A DNA stretch of 64,000 bases, taken from assembly GCA_938041335.1 (NCBI GenBank), contig CALIAF010000011.1:1-64000 (forward strand). The letters are read 5' to 3'. The stretch is from an uncultured Ulvibacter sp. (lineage in GTDB: Bacteria > Bacteroidota > Bacteroidia > Flavobacteriales > Flavobacteriaceae). The first letter of the stretch is position 1; each line of letters begins with the position of its first letter. Shown here in pieces: positions 18,021 to 27,279 of this stretch. The notes beneath the pieces were generated by a model. It was not told the DNA's origin. It was given only the letters and a program-made list of their open reading frames with translations, and did not search any database. Position numbers and translations under genes: made by a program.

Positions 18021-18056
18021 AAAAACACCATTAAGTTATTTCTTAATGGTGTTTTT
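18021..18056 (-). terminator. Terminator after FG-GAP/UnbV gene
   Basis: A perfect 15-base stem AAAAACACCATTAAG/CTTAATGGTGTTTTT with a 6-base loop. Both ends are T-rich on their own strand. It separates the cytochrome genes into two transcription units. Confidence 0.9.
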
Positions 18057-18073
18057 ATTCAAGTTAGTATTAA

Positions 18074-19711
18074 TTATCTTTTAGTAAACTTCTGAGTCTT
18101 TACAGCTTTTCTATCAAGTCTTCTTCCATTATTGATAATACGTAAAACATAATTACCAGCAGGTAGTGCAGAAACGTCAATTTGAGATCCAACTAATTTT
18201 GAGTGCATTACTCGCCTTCCAGTAATATCAAAAACAGTGAAAATAGGTTCTTCAAAATTAATTTCTGTAGAGATATTTAAGAAATCTGTTGTTGGATTAG
18301 GATAAAGGATCAGGTTTTCAACACGTGTGTCATTAAGACCTAGCGCGCCAGCCCCTTCTTCAAGCACGTGAGCTTCATTTACAGCAAGGCCTTCAAAAAC
18401 CTCAATGATTCCAGATGGCCAGTACACCGTCACTGACTCAACAGTATCGTCTGTACCGAGTCCAAAATGAGTATTTAATGTACTTATATTTCCAAAACCT
18501 TCTCCACTACGTACATCTCTAATTTGAGTTCCAGAATCTGATAAAATTTCTACACGAGCACCAATACCTTGCGAATTACTCTCGACACCCACCGTATAAA
18601 ATTTAATCCAGTTATTGCTATTTCCGTTATTAATTCTCATAGAACCGAAGCCCATTACATCAATAAAACCGTCGTTGTTTAAATCACCAAACCCTCCATT
18701 AAATGGAGCTCCGCCTTGAATTGTGAAAGTCATATCTCCGTTTCCATATAATATTGATCCCGATGAAATAATATCAGTATTTCCGTCATTATCAAAATCG
18801 TACGTTTGATTTTCAATATTTGTATCGGTAAAACCTTCTAGCCCTGAACCAGAGATTACATCGGTAAAAGTTCCATTACCATTGTTTCTCATTAATCTGT
18901 GAAACCCTTGACCCAAAGTACTAGCCCCTACCCAAGCATCCATATCACCATCATTATCATAATCTGCCCAAGCACTTGACCACGTAGACATATCATCTTC
19001 TAAGCCTAGACTTGCACCTATTTCTGTAAAAGTCCCATCTCCATTATTTACATGCATTTCATTGTCTCTTCTTGCAGACTCTCCACCGCATTTTGCGATA
19101 AACATATCTACGTCTCTATCATTGTCAAAATCAACCCAAACAGAACCATAATGACCACCAGAAGCGTAATCACCTAGGCCTCCTTGATTAAAAGTGAAGT
19201 TTCCATTTCCATCATTAATATAATAAACATTAGGCTCAACATCGTGACACACAAAAGCGTCAAGATGTCCGTCATTATTAATATCTACAAAATTAGAACG
19301 CTGTGAGAAAACATACTCGGTTCCAGAATCTTCAACAAACCCATCTATAGGAATGTTGTCTCCAGGATTACTATCCATAGCCTTCATGAACGTTACACCT
19401 TGGCCTCCACCGTATAATAGGTCTGTTAGCCCGTTATCATCGTAATCTGCAGCGGCCAGACTCCAAGAAGCGGTATGGTTTGCAGTAGGTGTACTAATGT
19501 TTGCTTCTGTAAATGTTCCATTCGCGTTTTGGTAGAAAATTTGTACGGTATTTCCGGACACAGAAATAACATCATCCAAATGATCACCGTTCATATCTAC
19601 AATACCTCTGTCACTATAGTTAGTTCCTATAGATTGAGTGGTAAAGGATACTTGAGCACTTGCTAATCCTGAAAGGAAAAGCGAAAAAAGTAGTAGTTGA
19701 TTTTTTTTCAT
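18074..19711 (-). CDS. Secreted FG-GAP/VCBS repeat protein with ASPIC/UnbV domain and T9SS tail
   Basis: The 545-residue exported protein has a signal peptide at 1-19 (MKKNQLLLFSLFLSGLASA). At least seven FG-GAP/VCBS repeats carry Ca-binding DxDxDG-type loops (DYDNDGDMDAW, DFDNDGNTDI), which fold as a beta-propeller. These are followed by an ASPIC/UnbV domain (GIGARVEI ... LNTHFGLGTDDTVESVTVYWPSG) and a C-terminal T9SS tail (LYPNPTTDFLNIS). This CRTAC1-like plan suggests adhesion or binding outside the cell. It lies 15 bases downstream of a diheme cytochrome gene and is probably co-transcribed with it, which is unusual enough to suggest a shared task. Confidence 0.87.
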   Translation of the reverse strand: MKKNQLLLFSLFLSGLASAQVSFTTQSIGTNYSDRGIVDMNGDHLDDVISVSGNTVQIFYQNANGTFTEANISTPTANHTASWSLAAADYDDNGLTDLLYGGGQGVTFMKAMDSNPGDNIPIDGFVEDSGTEYVFSQRSNFVDINNDGHLDAFVCHDVEPNVYYINDGNGNFTFNQGGLGDYASGGHYGSVWVDFDNDRDVDMFIAKCGGESARRDNEMHVNNGDGTFTEIGASLGLEDDMSTWSSAWADYDNDGDMDAWVGASTLGQGFHRLMRNNGNGTFTDVISGSGLEGFTDTNIENQTYDFDNDGNTDIISSGSILYGNGDMTFTIQGGAPFNGGFGDLNNDGFIDVMGFGSMRINNGNSNNWIKFYTVGVESNSQGIGARVEILSDSGTQIRDVRSGEGFGNISTLNTHFGLGTDDTVESVTVYWPSGIIEVFEGLAVNEAHVLEEGAGALGLNDTRVENLILYPNPTTDFLNISTEINFEEPIFTVFDITGRRVMHSKLVGSQIDVSALPAGNYVLRIINNGRRLDRKAVKTQKFTKR

Positions 19712-19726
19712 AATTTTTATTTTTAA

Positions 19727-21112
19727 TTAGTCGCAATTTATATTTAGTGAGTTTATCCATTCTTCAACTAAAAGCACTCCCTCGTCGTGAGTAAGACTTC
19801 TTCCTATTTGAGGCATGGTATATTGGCTATCAATTATTTCCATTCTGTATAAATTTATAGAACTAGCAGCGTCTCCGGGCTCAATAAATTTGGTGCCAGG
19901 AAATCCAGGAATTTCAACATTTGCATCGATGCAAACCCCTAGATTATCTAGATTGTTGTCTGTGTCTGTGTATGATAATCGTAAATTAATATTATCTGCT
20001 TGGCCTCCATCAGAATGACAATTTCCGCAGTTAATATCTAGATATGCTCTTGTTCTGTCTAACAAAGAGGCATTGATATCTTCCCAATCAACCACAGCAG
20101 AAATATTAGGTGGTACATTTTCAAGAAGAAAGCCCTCTTCTATTAGCTTCGCTATTTGATTTTGGGCGCCAGTGGCATACGTGTAATCGCTATTAATGTT
20201 TTGTGGTTTAATCCCTAAAGGAATAGTTTCCATGCTATTGGTGTGACAAACTAAACATTGCGATTGGGCAGGAATTCTGTAATTTACAAATCTAGTTTGC
20301 CCATTTTGCACCCATTCTACTTCTGTAAACCCACCATTTCCAGATTTATCTAAAAGGGCTTCTGTCTGTTCTTCGTTCCAGATATATTCTGCAAATTCCC
20401 AACCAGAAGGGGTTTTAACCATCACTCTTGTTTCAATGATTCGTCGTTCGTTGTTAGGTAAAACATTATCATAATAGAAAACCTTTACAAGTGCACTTCC
20501 TGTGGGAAAATTAAATGCGCTATCATCGCTAATGTATGTGGCTTGTGACCCTTCCGGGATATAAACAAAACGCGCTTTTTTAGCGTAATCTGTAAAAAGG
20601 GGTGTTATAGGCTCAAAAGGTAAAAGACCATAAACAGGATTTAATGATTTAATGTCGCCGTTAAAAAAACTATATTCCGATAACGTTGCAACGGGGAATC
20701 TATCTAAATCAACAACTACTGGAGAGGATAATGCTACGGTAATTGTTACCGTTTCTGTTTTACATCCAGTACCTAGCTCATTACAAATTGTGTACTGAAA
20801 AGTATCAACCCCATCAAATGTGTCATCTGGGTCATAAGTAATCTTGTCGTCTCTTATGTCGTTAGGGGTGTTATTATTGCTTAAAGTAACGGTTCCATTT
20901 GAAGGGGTGTTAAAAGTAAGCGCGCCATCTTCTGGCACATTTGCATCATTTATTAACACCGAAATATCAATGGTTCCTAATGATGAAATCATTGCGCTAT
21001 CTGCTTCCGTAACAATCTCTAAAGGCACATAAGTGTCATCATCTTTTTTACAAGAAAAAAGAAGAATCGTCGCAGATAGGAAAAAGAATATTTGTAGTTG
21101 TATGCTTTTCAA
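19727..21112 (-). CDS. Diheme c-type cytochrome lipoprotein, paralogue
   Basis: The 461-residue protein has the same architecture as the gene at 16633. The lipobox Cys is at 21 (LLFSC), an Ig-like domain spans about 45-128, and the SO2930-type region starts LSEYSFFNGDIKSLNP. Hemes bind at CLVCH 286-290 and CGNCH 362-366. The frame begins at a TTG codon; no ATG precedes the signal peptide, so TTG is taken as the start. The first gene of a two-gene unit with the UnbV protein. The two cytochromes align along their full length but are clearly diverged, so the duplication is old. The final acceptor is unknown. Confidence 0.82.
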   Translation of the reverse strand: MKSIQLQIFFFLSATILLFSCKKDDDTYVPLEIVTEADSAMISSLGTIDISVLINDANVPEDGALTFNTPSNGTVTLSNNNTPNDIRDDKITYDPDDTFDGVDTFQYTICNELGTGCKTETVTITVALSSPVVVDLDRFPVATLSEYSFFNGDIKSLNPVYGLLPFEPITPLFTDYAKKARFVYIPEGSQATYISDDSAFNFPTGSALVKVFYYDNVLPNNERRIIETRVMVKTPSGWEFAEYIWNEEQTEALLDKSGNGGFTEVEWVQNGQTRFVNYRIPAQSQCLVCHTNSMETIPLGIKPQNINSDYTYATGAQNQIAKLIEEGFLLENVPPNISAVVDWEDINASLLDRTRAYLDINCGNCHSDGGQADNINLRLSYTDTDNNLDNLGVCIDANVEIPGFPGTKFIEPGDAASSINLYRMEIIDSQYTMPQIGRSLTHDEGVLLVEEWINSLNINCD

Positions 21113-21218
21113 AGGCCCAAAAATTTATTAGATGCTTTATAAATATAGTTGAAAGACAGCCAATAAATAAATTTTTGTGCCAAAAATGAGAGTTTTATGA
21201 GAACTGGCTACATCATTT

Positions 21219-22214
21219 TCAGTGCTTTACAAGATTTTTTTCCAATAAATACTCGGCAATTTGTACCGCATTAGTAGCTGCGCCTTTTCTTAAATTATCA
21301 CTCACAATCCACATGTTTAATGTATTGGGTTGTGTCTCATCACGGCGCAACCTCCCTACAAAAACATCGTCCTTACCAAACGAATAAATAGGCATAGGAT
21401 ATGTGTTTGTATCTGGATTGTCTTGTATTGTAATCCCTGGCGAGTTGTGTAGCAAGGACCTCACTTCAGACAAATCAAAATCATTTAAGAATTCTACATT
21501 TACAGACTCACTGTGACCTGCAGAAGTTGGAACTCTTACCGCTGTGGCAGAAACAGAGAAGGTCCTATCATCTAATATTTTTTGAGGTTCCCTGGCGAGT
21601 TTCATTTCTTCTTTTGTATATCCATTTGCTTCAAAAATATCGCAATGCGGTATCACATTTCTGTGTATAGGATAATGATACGCCATGGTGCCTTTAATGC
21701 CTTGTTGTTCATTTTCCATTTGTTTTACAGCATGAACACCAGAACCAGAAACAGATTGATAGGTAGAAACGACAACACGTTTCATTTTATATTTTTTATG
21801 CAGCGGCGCTAAAGCCATTACCATCTGAATGGTAGAGCAGTTAGGGTTTGCAATTATTTTGTCTTCTTTTGTAAGGCAAGACGCATTAATCTCTGGGACC
21901 ACAAGCTTTTTTGTAACATCCATGCGCCAGGCAGAAGAGTTGTCAATGACTGTTGTGCCAACTTCCGCAAATTTTGGCGCCCATTCTTTAGATGTTTCTC
22001 CACCCGCAGAAAAAATAGCAATATCTGGTTTTGCACTAATCGCCTCGTTCATGGAGGCTATTTTATACATCTTTCCTTTATAGACTAACTCTCGTCCTAA
22101 AGATCTTTGAGAAGCTACAGGTAATAATTGATTAATTGGAAAGTTACGCTCTTCAAGCACTTTTAATAAAACAGTGCCTACCATGCCTGTGGCGCCTATT
22201 ATTGCTAATTTCAT
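21219..22214 (-). CDS. asd: Aspartate-semialdehyde dehydrogenase
   Basis: Asd reduces aspartyl phosphate to aspartate semialdehyde for lysine, threonine, methionine and diaminopimelate synthesis. The 331-residue enzyme has the NADP loop GATGMVGTVLL at 8-18, the catalytic Cys about 126 (NPNCSTIQM), substrate-binding residues in SVSGSGVHAV and the active-site His in SAGHSESVNVEF. Length is standard. The start is the ATG at 22214. It follows the mscL terminator and seems to be transcribed alone. Confidence 0.96.
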   Translation of the reverse strand: MKLAIIGATGMVGTVLLKVLEERNFPINQLLPVASQRSLGRELVYKGKMYKIASMNEAISAKPDIAIFSAGGETSKEWAPKFAEVGTTVIDNSSAWRMDVTKKLVVPEINASCLTKEDKIIANPNCSTIQMVMALAPLHKKYKMKRVVVSTYQSVSGSGVHAVKQMENEQQGIKGTMAYHYPIHRNVIPHCDIFEANGYTKEEMKLAREPQKILDDRTFSVSATAVRVPTSAGHSESVNVEFLNDFDLSEVRSLLHNSPGITIQDNPDTNTYPMPIYSFGKDDVFVGRLRRDETQPNTLNMWIVSDNLRKGAATNAVQIAEYLLEKNLVKH

Positions 22215-22279
22215 TGTTTGGTATTTTTGGGGATATAAAAATACCTTTTTCTTACAGAACCTACCTAGTAGTTAAGCGC

Positions 22280-22315
22280 AAAAAAAAACACCCAATCGAA
22301 AACGAAAGGGTGTTT
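22280..22315 (-). terminator. mscL terminator
   Basis: AAACACCC (22286-22293) pairs with GGGTGTTT (22308-22315). On the minus strand it is followed by eight or more Ts. Confidence 0.8.
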
Positions 22316-22392
22316 ACTCTATTTAATAGTTCTTATACGCCACTAATGGCTGACTTTAAAAAACCAAACTGTTGTTAGCGTATGCGTAAGTG

Positions 22393-22791
22393 TTACTTTT
22401 TCAAAGAATCACGAATCTCCATTAAGATATCTAATTCGCTTGGTCCAGCAGCTTCTTCTACAACTGGCTTTTTAGATTTGTTATATGCTTTTACTAACAG
22501 AAACATTACAAAACCAACAATGATTAAACTAATAATTGTGTTTACCCAAGAACCCCACATAATGGCATTTTCTGGCTTTAGTATTGCTCCACCTGCGTCC
22601 ATAACGGCTTCGTCTAAAACAATTTTCTTAGCAGAAAAGTCTGTACCGCCTGCGTAGTGTCCAACGATAGGCATAATAATGTTTGAAACGAATCCATTAA
22701 TTACCGCCCCTAATGCCCCAGCCATAATTACTGCTACAGCAAAATCTATGACATTACCTGTCATAATAAAATCTTTAAATTCTTTTAACAT
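22393..22791 (-). CDS. mscL: Large-conductance mechanosensitive channel
   Basis: MscL releases solutes on osmotic downshock. The 132-residue protein begins MLKEFKDFIMTGNVIDFAVAVIMAGALGAVINGF, the conserved first helix and pore-lining TM1 (about 15-40). A periplasmic loop follows, then TM2 (about 75-98) and a charged C-terminal helix (ELDILMEIRDSLKK). Length fits the family. A terminator lies about 80 bases after the stop. Confidence 0.95.
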   Translation of the reverse strand: MLKEFKDFIMTGNVIDFAVAVIMAGALGAVINGFVSNIIMPIVGHYAGGTDFSAKKIVLDEAVMDAGGAILKPENAIMWGSWVNTIISLIIVGFVMFLLVKAYNKSKKPVVEEAAGPSELDILMEIRDSLKK

Positions 22792-22868
22792 GTTTTAAGT
22801 TTGTTTAGTTAATAAGGGTCTAAAATACCCAAAAGAAATAGTTTTAACAAAACATTTAGAAATATAGT

Positions 22869-23981
22869 CTAAGAATACGATATGACGCGGGTTATCCTCG
22901 ATGATAGACCCGTTAGAAGCTCATAAGATATAGAATTCATTTGCTCTGCGAGTTCCTCTGCTGTGTGCTTTTTATCAAATATAATCACTTCATCACCTTC
23001 TTTACAGTCTACATCTGTAATGTCTACCATTATCATATCCATGCAGACATTACCAATAATTGGGCAAGATTTTTCACTAATATTCACACTCATGTTACCC
23101 TGTCCTAGTGCACGGGGTAAACCATCTGCATGGCCTATTGGTAAGGTGGCCGTTTTTAGGGGTGCTTTAGCATGACCCATTCTATTGTAGCCTACTGTTT
23201 CACCAATTTTTAAGTGATGGATTTGAGAAATGACTGTCTTTAAAGAAAGCACAGGGATAAGATCATTATTAAATCGAGCATCATTTCCAAAGCCATATAA
23301 ACCAATACCACAGCGTACCATGTCATACTGCGCTTCTGGATAATTGAGAATGCCAGATGTGTTGAGGGTGTGCCTAATAGGTTGATATCCTAATAGGGTA
23401 TTAATCTCTTCGGAAATATCATGGAATTGTTCAATCTGACCCTCTGTAAAAATCCGTTCATTAGGATCTTCACTAGCGGCGAGGTGCGAAAATAGGGAAC
23501 GCACCTTTACGCAGTCTGTTTCAGATAATATTTTCCCAATGGCAGCTATTTCCGACGCAATAAAACCAAGTCTATTTAGACCGGTGTTTAACTTTAAATG
23601 TATGGGATAACCTTTACGTTTTTTTCTTTCTGAAAAATCAATGAAATCTCGAAGCATTTTTAAAGAATAGATACTCGGCTCTAGATTTTGGGCTATAATG
23701 CCTTCAAAATTTACCGGCAATGGGTGAAGTACTAATATGGGAGTTTTTATTGAAGCCTCACGTAATTGTATTCCTTCACTAGCGTATGCTACTGCAAAAT
23801 AGTCACAACCTATTTTTGCCAGTTCTTTAGCGACAACAACACCGTCACTGCCATAACCATTAGCTTTTACTACAGCCAGTACTTTTGTGTTCGCCTGGAG
23901 TTTAGATTTTATAAACTGGTAATTGTGCCTAAGTGCATTTAGGTCAATCTCGAGCGTAGTTTCGGTTGCTTTTGGTGTCAT
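22869..23981 (-). CDS. alr: Alanine racemase
   Basis: The PLP enzyme makes D-alanine for peptidoglycan. The 370-residue protein has the PLP lysine about 39 in VVKANGYG, the barrel motif LKLNTGLNRLGF, the C-terminal catalytic Tyr in VGYNRMGH and the substrate loop NVCMDMIMVDIT. The length is normal for a stand-alone Alr without a MurF fusion. The stop codon of tdk lies 2 bases upstream of its ATG, so tdk-alr form an operon. Confidence 0.95.
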   Translation of the reverse strand: MTPKATETTLEIDLNALRHNYQFIKSKLQANTKVLAVVKANGYGSDGVVVAKELAKIGCDYFAVAYASEGIQLREASIKTPILVLHPLPVNFEGIIAQNLEPSIYSLKMLRDFIDFSERKKRKGYPIHLKLNTGLNRLGFIASEIAAIGKILSETDCVKVRSLFSHLAASEDPNERIFTEGQIEQFHDISEEINTLLGYQPIRHTLNTSGILNYPEAQYDMVRCGIGLYGFGNDARFNNDLIPVLSLKTVISQIHHLKIGETVGYNRMGHAKAPLKTATLPIGHADGLPRALGQGNMSVNISEKSCPIIGNVCMDMIMVDITDVDCKEGDEVIIFDKKHTAEELAEQMNSISYELLTGLSSRITRVISYS

Positions 23982-23983
23982 TG

Positions 23984-24622
23984 CTATACGTGCTTCTTAG
24001 GGCTAACCTCAAGAGGCTCTTGTACATTCATTTTCTTTACTTTTTCACGCAACATTGCTTTGTAGTATGCCGCCCTACTTAATGGTTCATACTCTTCTGT
24101 TTCTCCTAGTAAAACAAGATCATCACTAGTAGACTTTCTAAAACTATAATTAGCCAGATTACCGGTTCTAGGGCAAACCGCATGTACTTTTGTCACATAT
24201 TCTGCTGTTGCCATTAACGCAGGCATGGGTCCAAAGGGGTTTCCTTTAAAATCCATATCAAGTCCCGCAACAATAACACGAACTCCTCTATTTGCGAGGT
24301 CATTGCATACTTTTACTATTTCGTCATCAAAAAATTGCGCTTCATCTATTCCAACTACGTCACAACCATCTGCAAGAATAGGGATGTTTGCTGCTGCTGG
24401 GACTGCAGTTGATCGTATTTGATTTTTGTCATGAGAGACCACCTCATCATCATCAAAGCGCGTGTCTACGGAAGGTTTAAAAATCTCTACTTTTTGCCGT
24501 GCAAAATTTGCACGCTTTAATCTTCTAATAAGTTCTTCGGTTTTACCAGAAAACATGGAGCCACAAATCACTTCGATCCAGCCGAATTGCTCTTTTTGAT
24601 TCACAGTATTTTCTAAAAACAT
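23984..24622 (-). CDS. tdk: Thymidine kinase
   Basis: The type II TK salvages thymidine using ATP. The 212-residue protein has P-loop GSMFSGKTEELIRR at about 22-35, the catalytic Glu segment GIDEAQFFDD, and the lasso region after VHAVCPRTGNLANYSFRKS. Classical TK zinc sites use four Cys; here only one remains in that region, so the zinc ribbon is lost. The ATG at 24622 (MFLENTVNQ) is preferred to a TTG two codons upstream. Upstream of alr by 2 bases, divergent from the gene at 24724. Confidence 0.94.
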   Translation of the reverse strand: MFLENTVNQKEQFGWIEVICGSMFSGKTEELIRRLKRANFARQKVEIFKPSVDTRFDDDEVVSHDKNQIRSTAVPAAANIPILADGCDVVGIDEAQFFDDEIVKVCNDLANRGVRVIVAGLDMDFKGNPFGPMPALMATAEYVTKVHAVCPRTGNLANYSFRKSTSDDLVLLGETEEYEPLSRAAYYKAMLREKVKKMNVQEPLEVSPKKHV

Positions 24623-24723
24623 GGGCAAAGAATTAGACGAAAAGTTAATTTCTTTCCGTTTTACATAAAGGTTGCGTAAATTTATAAAAACTTAACTAGC
24701 CCGTACCCAAAAATTTTAATTTT

Positions 24724-25500
24724 ATGAAAAACAAATTGCGAGAAGATATAAAAGCCTTAGGAAAACAAATTTCGGTTCTTGATGGCAACTTTGACACCTT
24801 AAAAGTAAAGGCACTTGTCACCAAACTTCAGGAGCAATTGACGGTACTAGCCTACTTTGAATCGCAATTGAACGTTTCAGAAACAAACGCACTAGACTCT
24901 AAAAGCTATCGAGAAGATAACTGGTTTAAAGAGCCCGTGCCCGTGCCTAGATCAGAACATAGTGAAGAGCTTGTTGAGCCGGCAATGGAGAAAATAAAAG
25001 ACATCGTCGCACAAATGCCGCCAGAATCTCAGAAAGTAGATGCGTTGTTGGAAGAAATTCTGCCCACTCAGAAAACCATGAAGAATGACCTGGAAGACTT
25101 TGCCGCAACTTATCAAAAGATGCCTACATTTACTAGGAAAGAAGAAACAACAAACACAAACAAGACAAGCTTAATAGATAAAGAATCAGCTAAAGGAGCA
25201 GAAGTGCCCCAAAAGGTACACACGTTACACACAGATCCTGCTCAGCCTAAATCATTAAATGATAGTATTGCCGGAGGGTTATCTATAGGACTCAATGATA
25301 GACTTGCCTTTATTAAGCATCTTTTTAATGGGAATACAGACGACTATCAACGTGTGCTATCTCAAATAAATACCATGGAGAGTTATGATGCGGCAACCCT
25401 ATTTATAAAGGGACAAGTAAAACCGGATTATAACAATTGGTCGGAAAAAGAGGAGTTCTCAGATCGGTTTATGGCAATTGTAGAAAAGAATTTTAACTAG
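24724..25500 (+). CDS. Conserved flavobacterial protein of unknown function
   Basis: This 258-residue protein has no signal peptide or membrane segment. Residues 1-50 are helical and charged, about 60-180 is a low-complexity, Glu/Lys/Thr-rich linker, and about 190-258 is a compact conserved block (GLSIGLNDRLAFIKHLFNG, DYNNWSEKEEFSDRFMAIVE). I recognise the C-terminal block from unnamed flavobacterial proteins but know no function. It is divergent from tdk and 26 bases upstream of a DoxX-like gene, with which it may be co-transcribed. Confidence 0.7.
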   Translation: MKNKLREDIKALGKQISVLDGNFDTLKVKALVTKLQEQLTVLAYFESQLNVSETNALDSKSYREDNWFKEPVPVPRSEHSEELVEPAMEKIKDIVAQMPPESQKVDALLEEILPTQKTMKNDLEDFAATYQKMPTFTRKEETTNTNKTSLIDKESAKGAEVPQKVHTLHTDPAQPKSLNDSIAGGLSIGLNDRLAFIKHLFNGNTDDYQRVLSQINTMESYDAATLFIKGQVKPDYNNWSEKEEFSDRFMAIVEKNFN

Positions 25501-25526
25501 ATTAATTCATTTAATACAGACCTATT

Positions 25527-25883
25527 ATGAAACTTACTAAAATTATCTATTGGCTGGCAACGGTATTGTTATGTCTATTGCTTTTTTATTCTGCGTATAA
25601 TTACCTCGCAGAAACCGAAACTTTTACGGGCTATTACGAGTCTTTTAACTACCCAATATATCTTGTTGTGCCTATGGCCATTGCAAAAATTTTAGCTGCA
25701 ATAATGATATTATGGCGCTGCAGTAAGTGGCTTACAGAATGGGCGTATGCAGGTCTATTCTTTGATTTTGTATTGGCGTTTTTTGCGCATTATCTGGCAG
25801 GAGAAAGTGAGTCGACATTGCCTTTAGTGGCTATTGTTTTGCTTTTAATTTCTTATTTCTTTGGTAAAGTTGTGAGGCAGTAA
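25527..25883 (+). CDS. DoxX-like membrane protein
   Basis: The 118-residue protein has four hydrophobic segments (about 5-23, 44-63, 70-89 and 98-115). The DoxX-like signature appears in YPIYLVVPMAIAKILAAIMILWR. It resembles DoxX_2-type proteins of unknown role. It is distinct in sequence from the gene at 16155. Confidence 0.7.
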   Translation: MKLTKIIYWLATVLLCLLLFYSAYNYLAETETFTGYYESFNYPIYLVVPMAIAKILAAIMILWRCSKWLTEWAYAGLFFDFVLAFFAHYLAGESESTLPLVAIVLLLISYFFGKVVRQ

Positions 25884-25938
25884 TTACACATTAATAGTAG
25901 ACTCTTACCGTTAGCGTTTACAATTCAATTAAAAAAGA

Positions 25939-25956
25939 TACCCGCCTTTGCGGGCA
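25939..25956. repeat. CCCGC-type short palindrome in front of rsmI
   Basis: CCCGC (25941-25945) and GCGGG (25950-25954) form a hairpin about 5 to 9 bases before the rsmI start, where ribosomes must bind. It is similar to the palindromes at 41425, 41791 and 47778. Confidence 0.65.
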
Positions 25957-25962
25957 CTGATG

Positions 25963-26631
25963 ATGAGCAAACTCTTTCTAGTACCTACTCCTATTGGGAA
26001 TCTTAAAGACATGACTTTTAGAGCGGTAGACGTGCTCCAAGAAGTAGATTTGATTCTTGCAGAAGACACACGCACCAGCGGCAAACTTTTAAAGCACTTT
26101 AAAATCACCACGCAAATGTTCTCGCATCACATGCATAATGAACATAAAACTACAGAAGGCATTGTGGCAAGAATTAAAGCAGGCGACACAGTGGCACTTA
26201 TTAGTGACGCTGGTACTCCTGCTATAAGTGACCCAGGTTTTTTATTAACACGAGCCTGTGTAGAAGCAGGTATTGAGGTGGATTGTTTGCCTGGCGCCAC
26301 CGCTTTTGTCCCCGCACTTGTAAATAGTGGTTTGCCCAATGATAAATTTGTTTTTGAAGGTTTTCTTCCAGTCAAGAAAGGCAGGCAAACGCGATTTTTA
26401 GCATTGGCAGAAGAAACCCGAACCATGATTTTTTATGAATCTCCACACAAGCTAATAAAGACATTAGGACATTTTGTCGAATATTTTGGTGAAGACCGCA
26501 AAGTTTCGGTTTCTCGAGAGATCACCAAGCTTCATGAAGAAACAATAAGAGGCACTGCAACAGCCGTTTTAGCACACTATACTGCAAAACCACCAAAGGG
26601 AGAGATTGTTATTATTGTTGCGGGTAAATAA
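25963..26631 (+). CDS. rsmI: 16S rRNA 2'-O-methyltransferase (C1402)
   Basis: RsmI methylates the 2'-hydroxyl of C1402 in 16S rRNA. The 222-residue protein begins MSKLFLVPTPIGNLKDMT, with the SAM-binding TPIGN motif, EDTRTSGKLLKHF, and ISDAGTPAISDPGFLL typical of the tetrapyrrole methylase fold. Two adjacent ATGs (25960 and 25963) are possible; the second is chosen because it gives the usual N-terminus. A palindrome sits immediately upstream. The UDG-like gene begins 2 bases after its stop. Confidence 0.94.
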   Translation: MSKLFLVPTPIGNLKDMTFRAVDVLQEVDLILAEDTRTSGKLLKHFKITTQMFSHHMHNEHKTTEGIVARIKAGDTVALISDAGTPAISDPGFLLTRACVEAGIEVDCLPGATAFVPALVNSGLPNDKFVFEGFLPVKKGRQTRFLALAEETRTMIFYESPHKLIKTLGHFVEYFGEDRKVSVSREITKLHEETIRGTATAVLAHYTAKPPKGEIVIIVAGK

Positions 26632-26633
26632 GC

Positions 26634-27206
26634 ATGAAAAAACTACTTTCTGAAATACGAAATTGTGAAGTCTGTCTCGCCCATTTGCCCTTAGGTCCTA
26701 ACCCTGTTGTAACCGCATCAATCAATTCTAAAATCATTATTATAGGTCAAGCGCCTGGGACAAAAGTCCACAATAGCGGAATTCCGTGGGATGACCAGAG
26801 CGGTAAAAAACTAAGAGAATGGCTGGATGTAGCTAATGACACTTTTTATAATACAGAAAACTTTGCTATTGTACCTATGGGCTTCTGTTATCCTGGAAAA
26901 GGTAAAGCTGGTGACCTGCCACCCAGAAAAGAATGTGCTCCTTTGTGGCACGATAGGATATTTGATCAATTTAAAAACGTCGAGCTCATTTTATTAATTG
27001 GGGCTTACGCCACAAACTATTACCTGCCCAAAGACGGAAGAAATCTCACACAACGTGTAGAAAATTTTGAAGCGTACTTGCCAGAGTTTTGGCCACTACC
27101 ACACCCATCGCCTACAAATAGATTTTGGAGAGCTAAGAATCCTTGGTTTGAGCAAAGTGTGGTTTCTATATTACAAGAGAAGGTTGCTGAAATATTAGAC
27201 GATTAA
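26634..27206 (+). CDS. Uracil-DNA glycosylase-family protein
   Basis: The 190-residue protein has the UDG-superfamily motifs IIGQAPGTKVHNSGIPWDD (motif 1 region) and HPSPTNRFW (motif 2 region). An N-terminal CEVC pair is present. The four-Cys pattern of the iron-sulfur families 4 and 5 is incomplete, so a cluster is doubtful. It probably excises a damaged base from DNA; substrate and activity are not assured. It is coupled to rsmI with a 2-base gap and followed by a hairpin terminator. Confidence 0.8.
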   Translation: MKKLLSEIRNCEVCLAHLPLGPNPVVTASINSKIIIIGQAPGTKVHNSGIPWDDQSGKKLREWLDVANDTFYNTENFAIVPMGFCYPGKGKAGDLPPRKECAPLWHDRIFDQFKNVELILLIGAYATNYYLPKDGRNLTQRVENFEAYLPEFWPLPHPSPTNRFWRAKNPWFEQSVVSILQEKVAEILDD

Positions 27207-27225
27207 TAATTGGCATTAATAAAAA

Positions 27226-27257
27226 AACCTGTCAAGACTTTAAGACCTGACAGATTT
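27226..27257 (+). terminator. Terminator after UDG-like gene
   Basis: CTGTCA (27229-27234) pairs with TGACAG (27248-27253) around a 13-base loop and is followed by ATTTTTA. Confidence 0.6.
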
Positions 27258-27279
27258 TTATTTTAAATAGTTCATTTTT

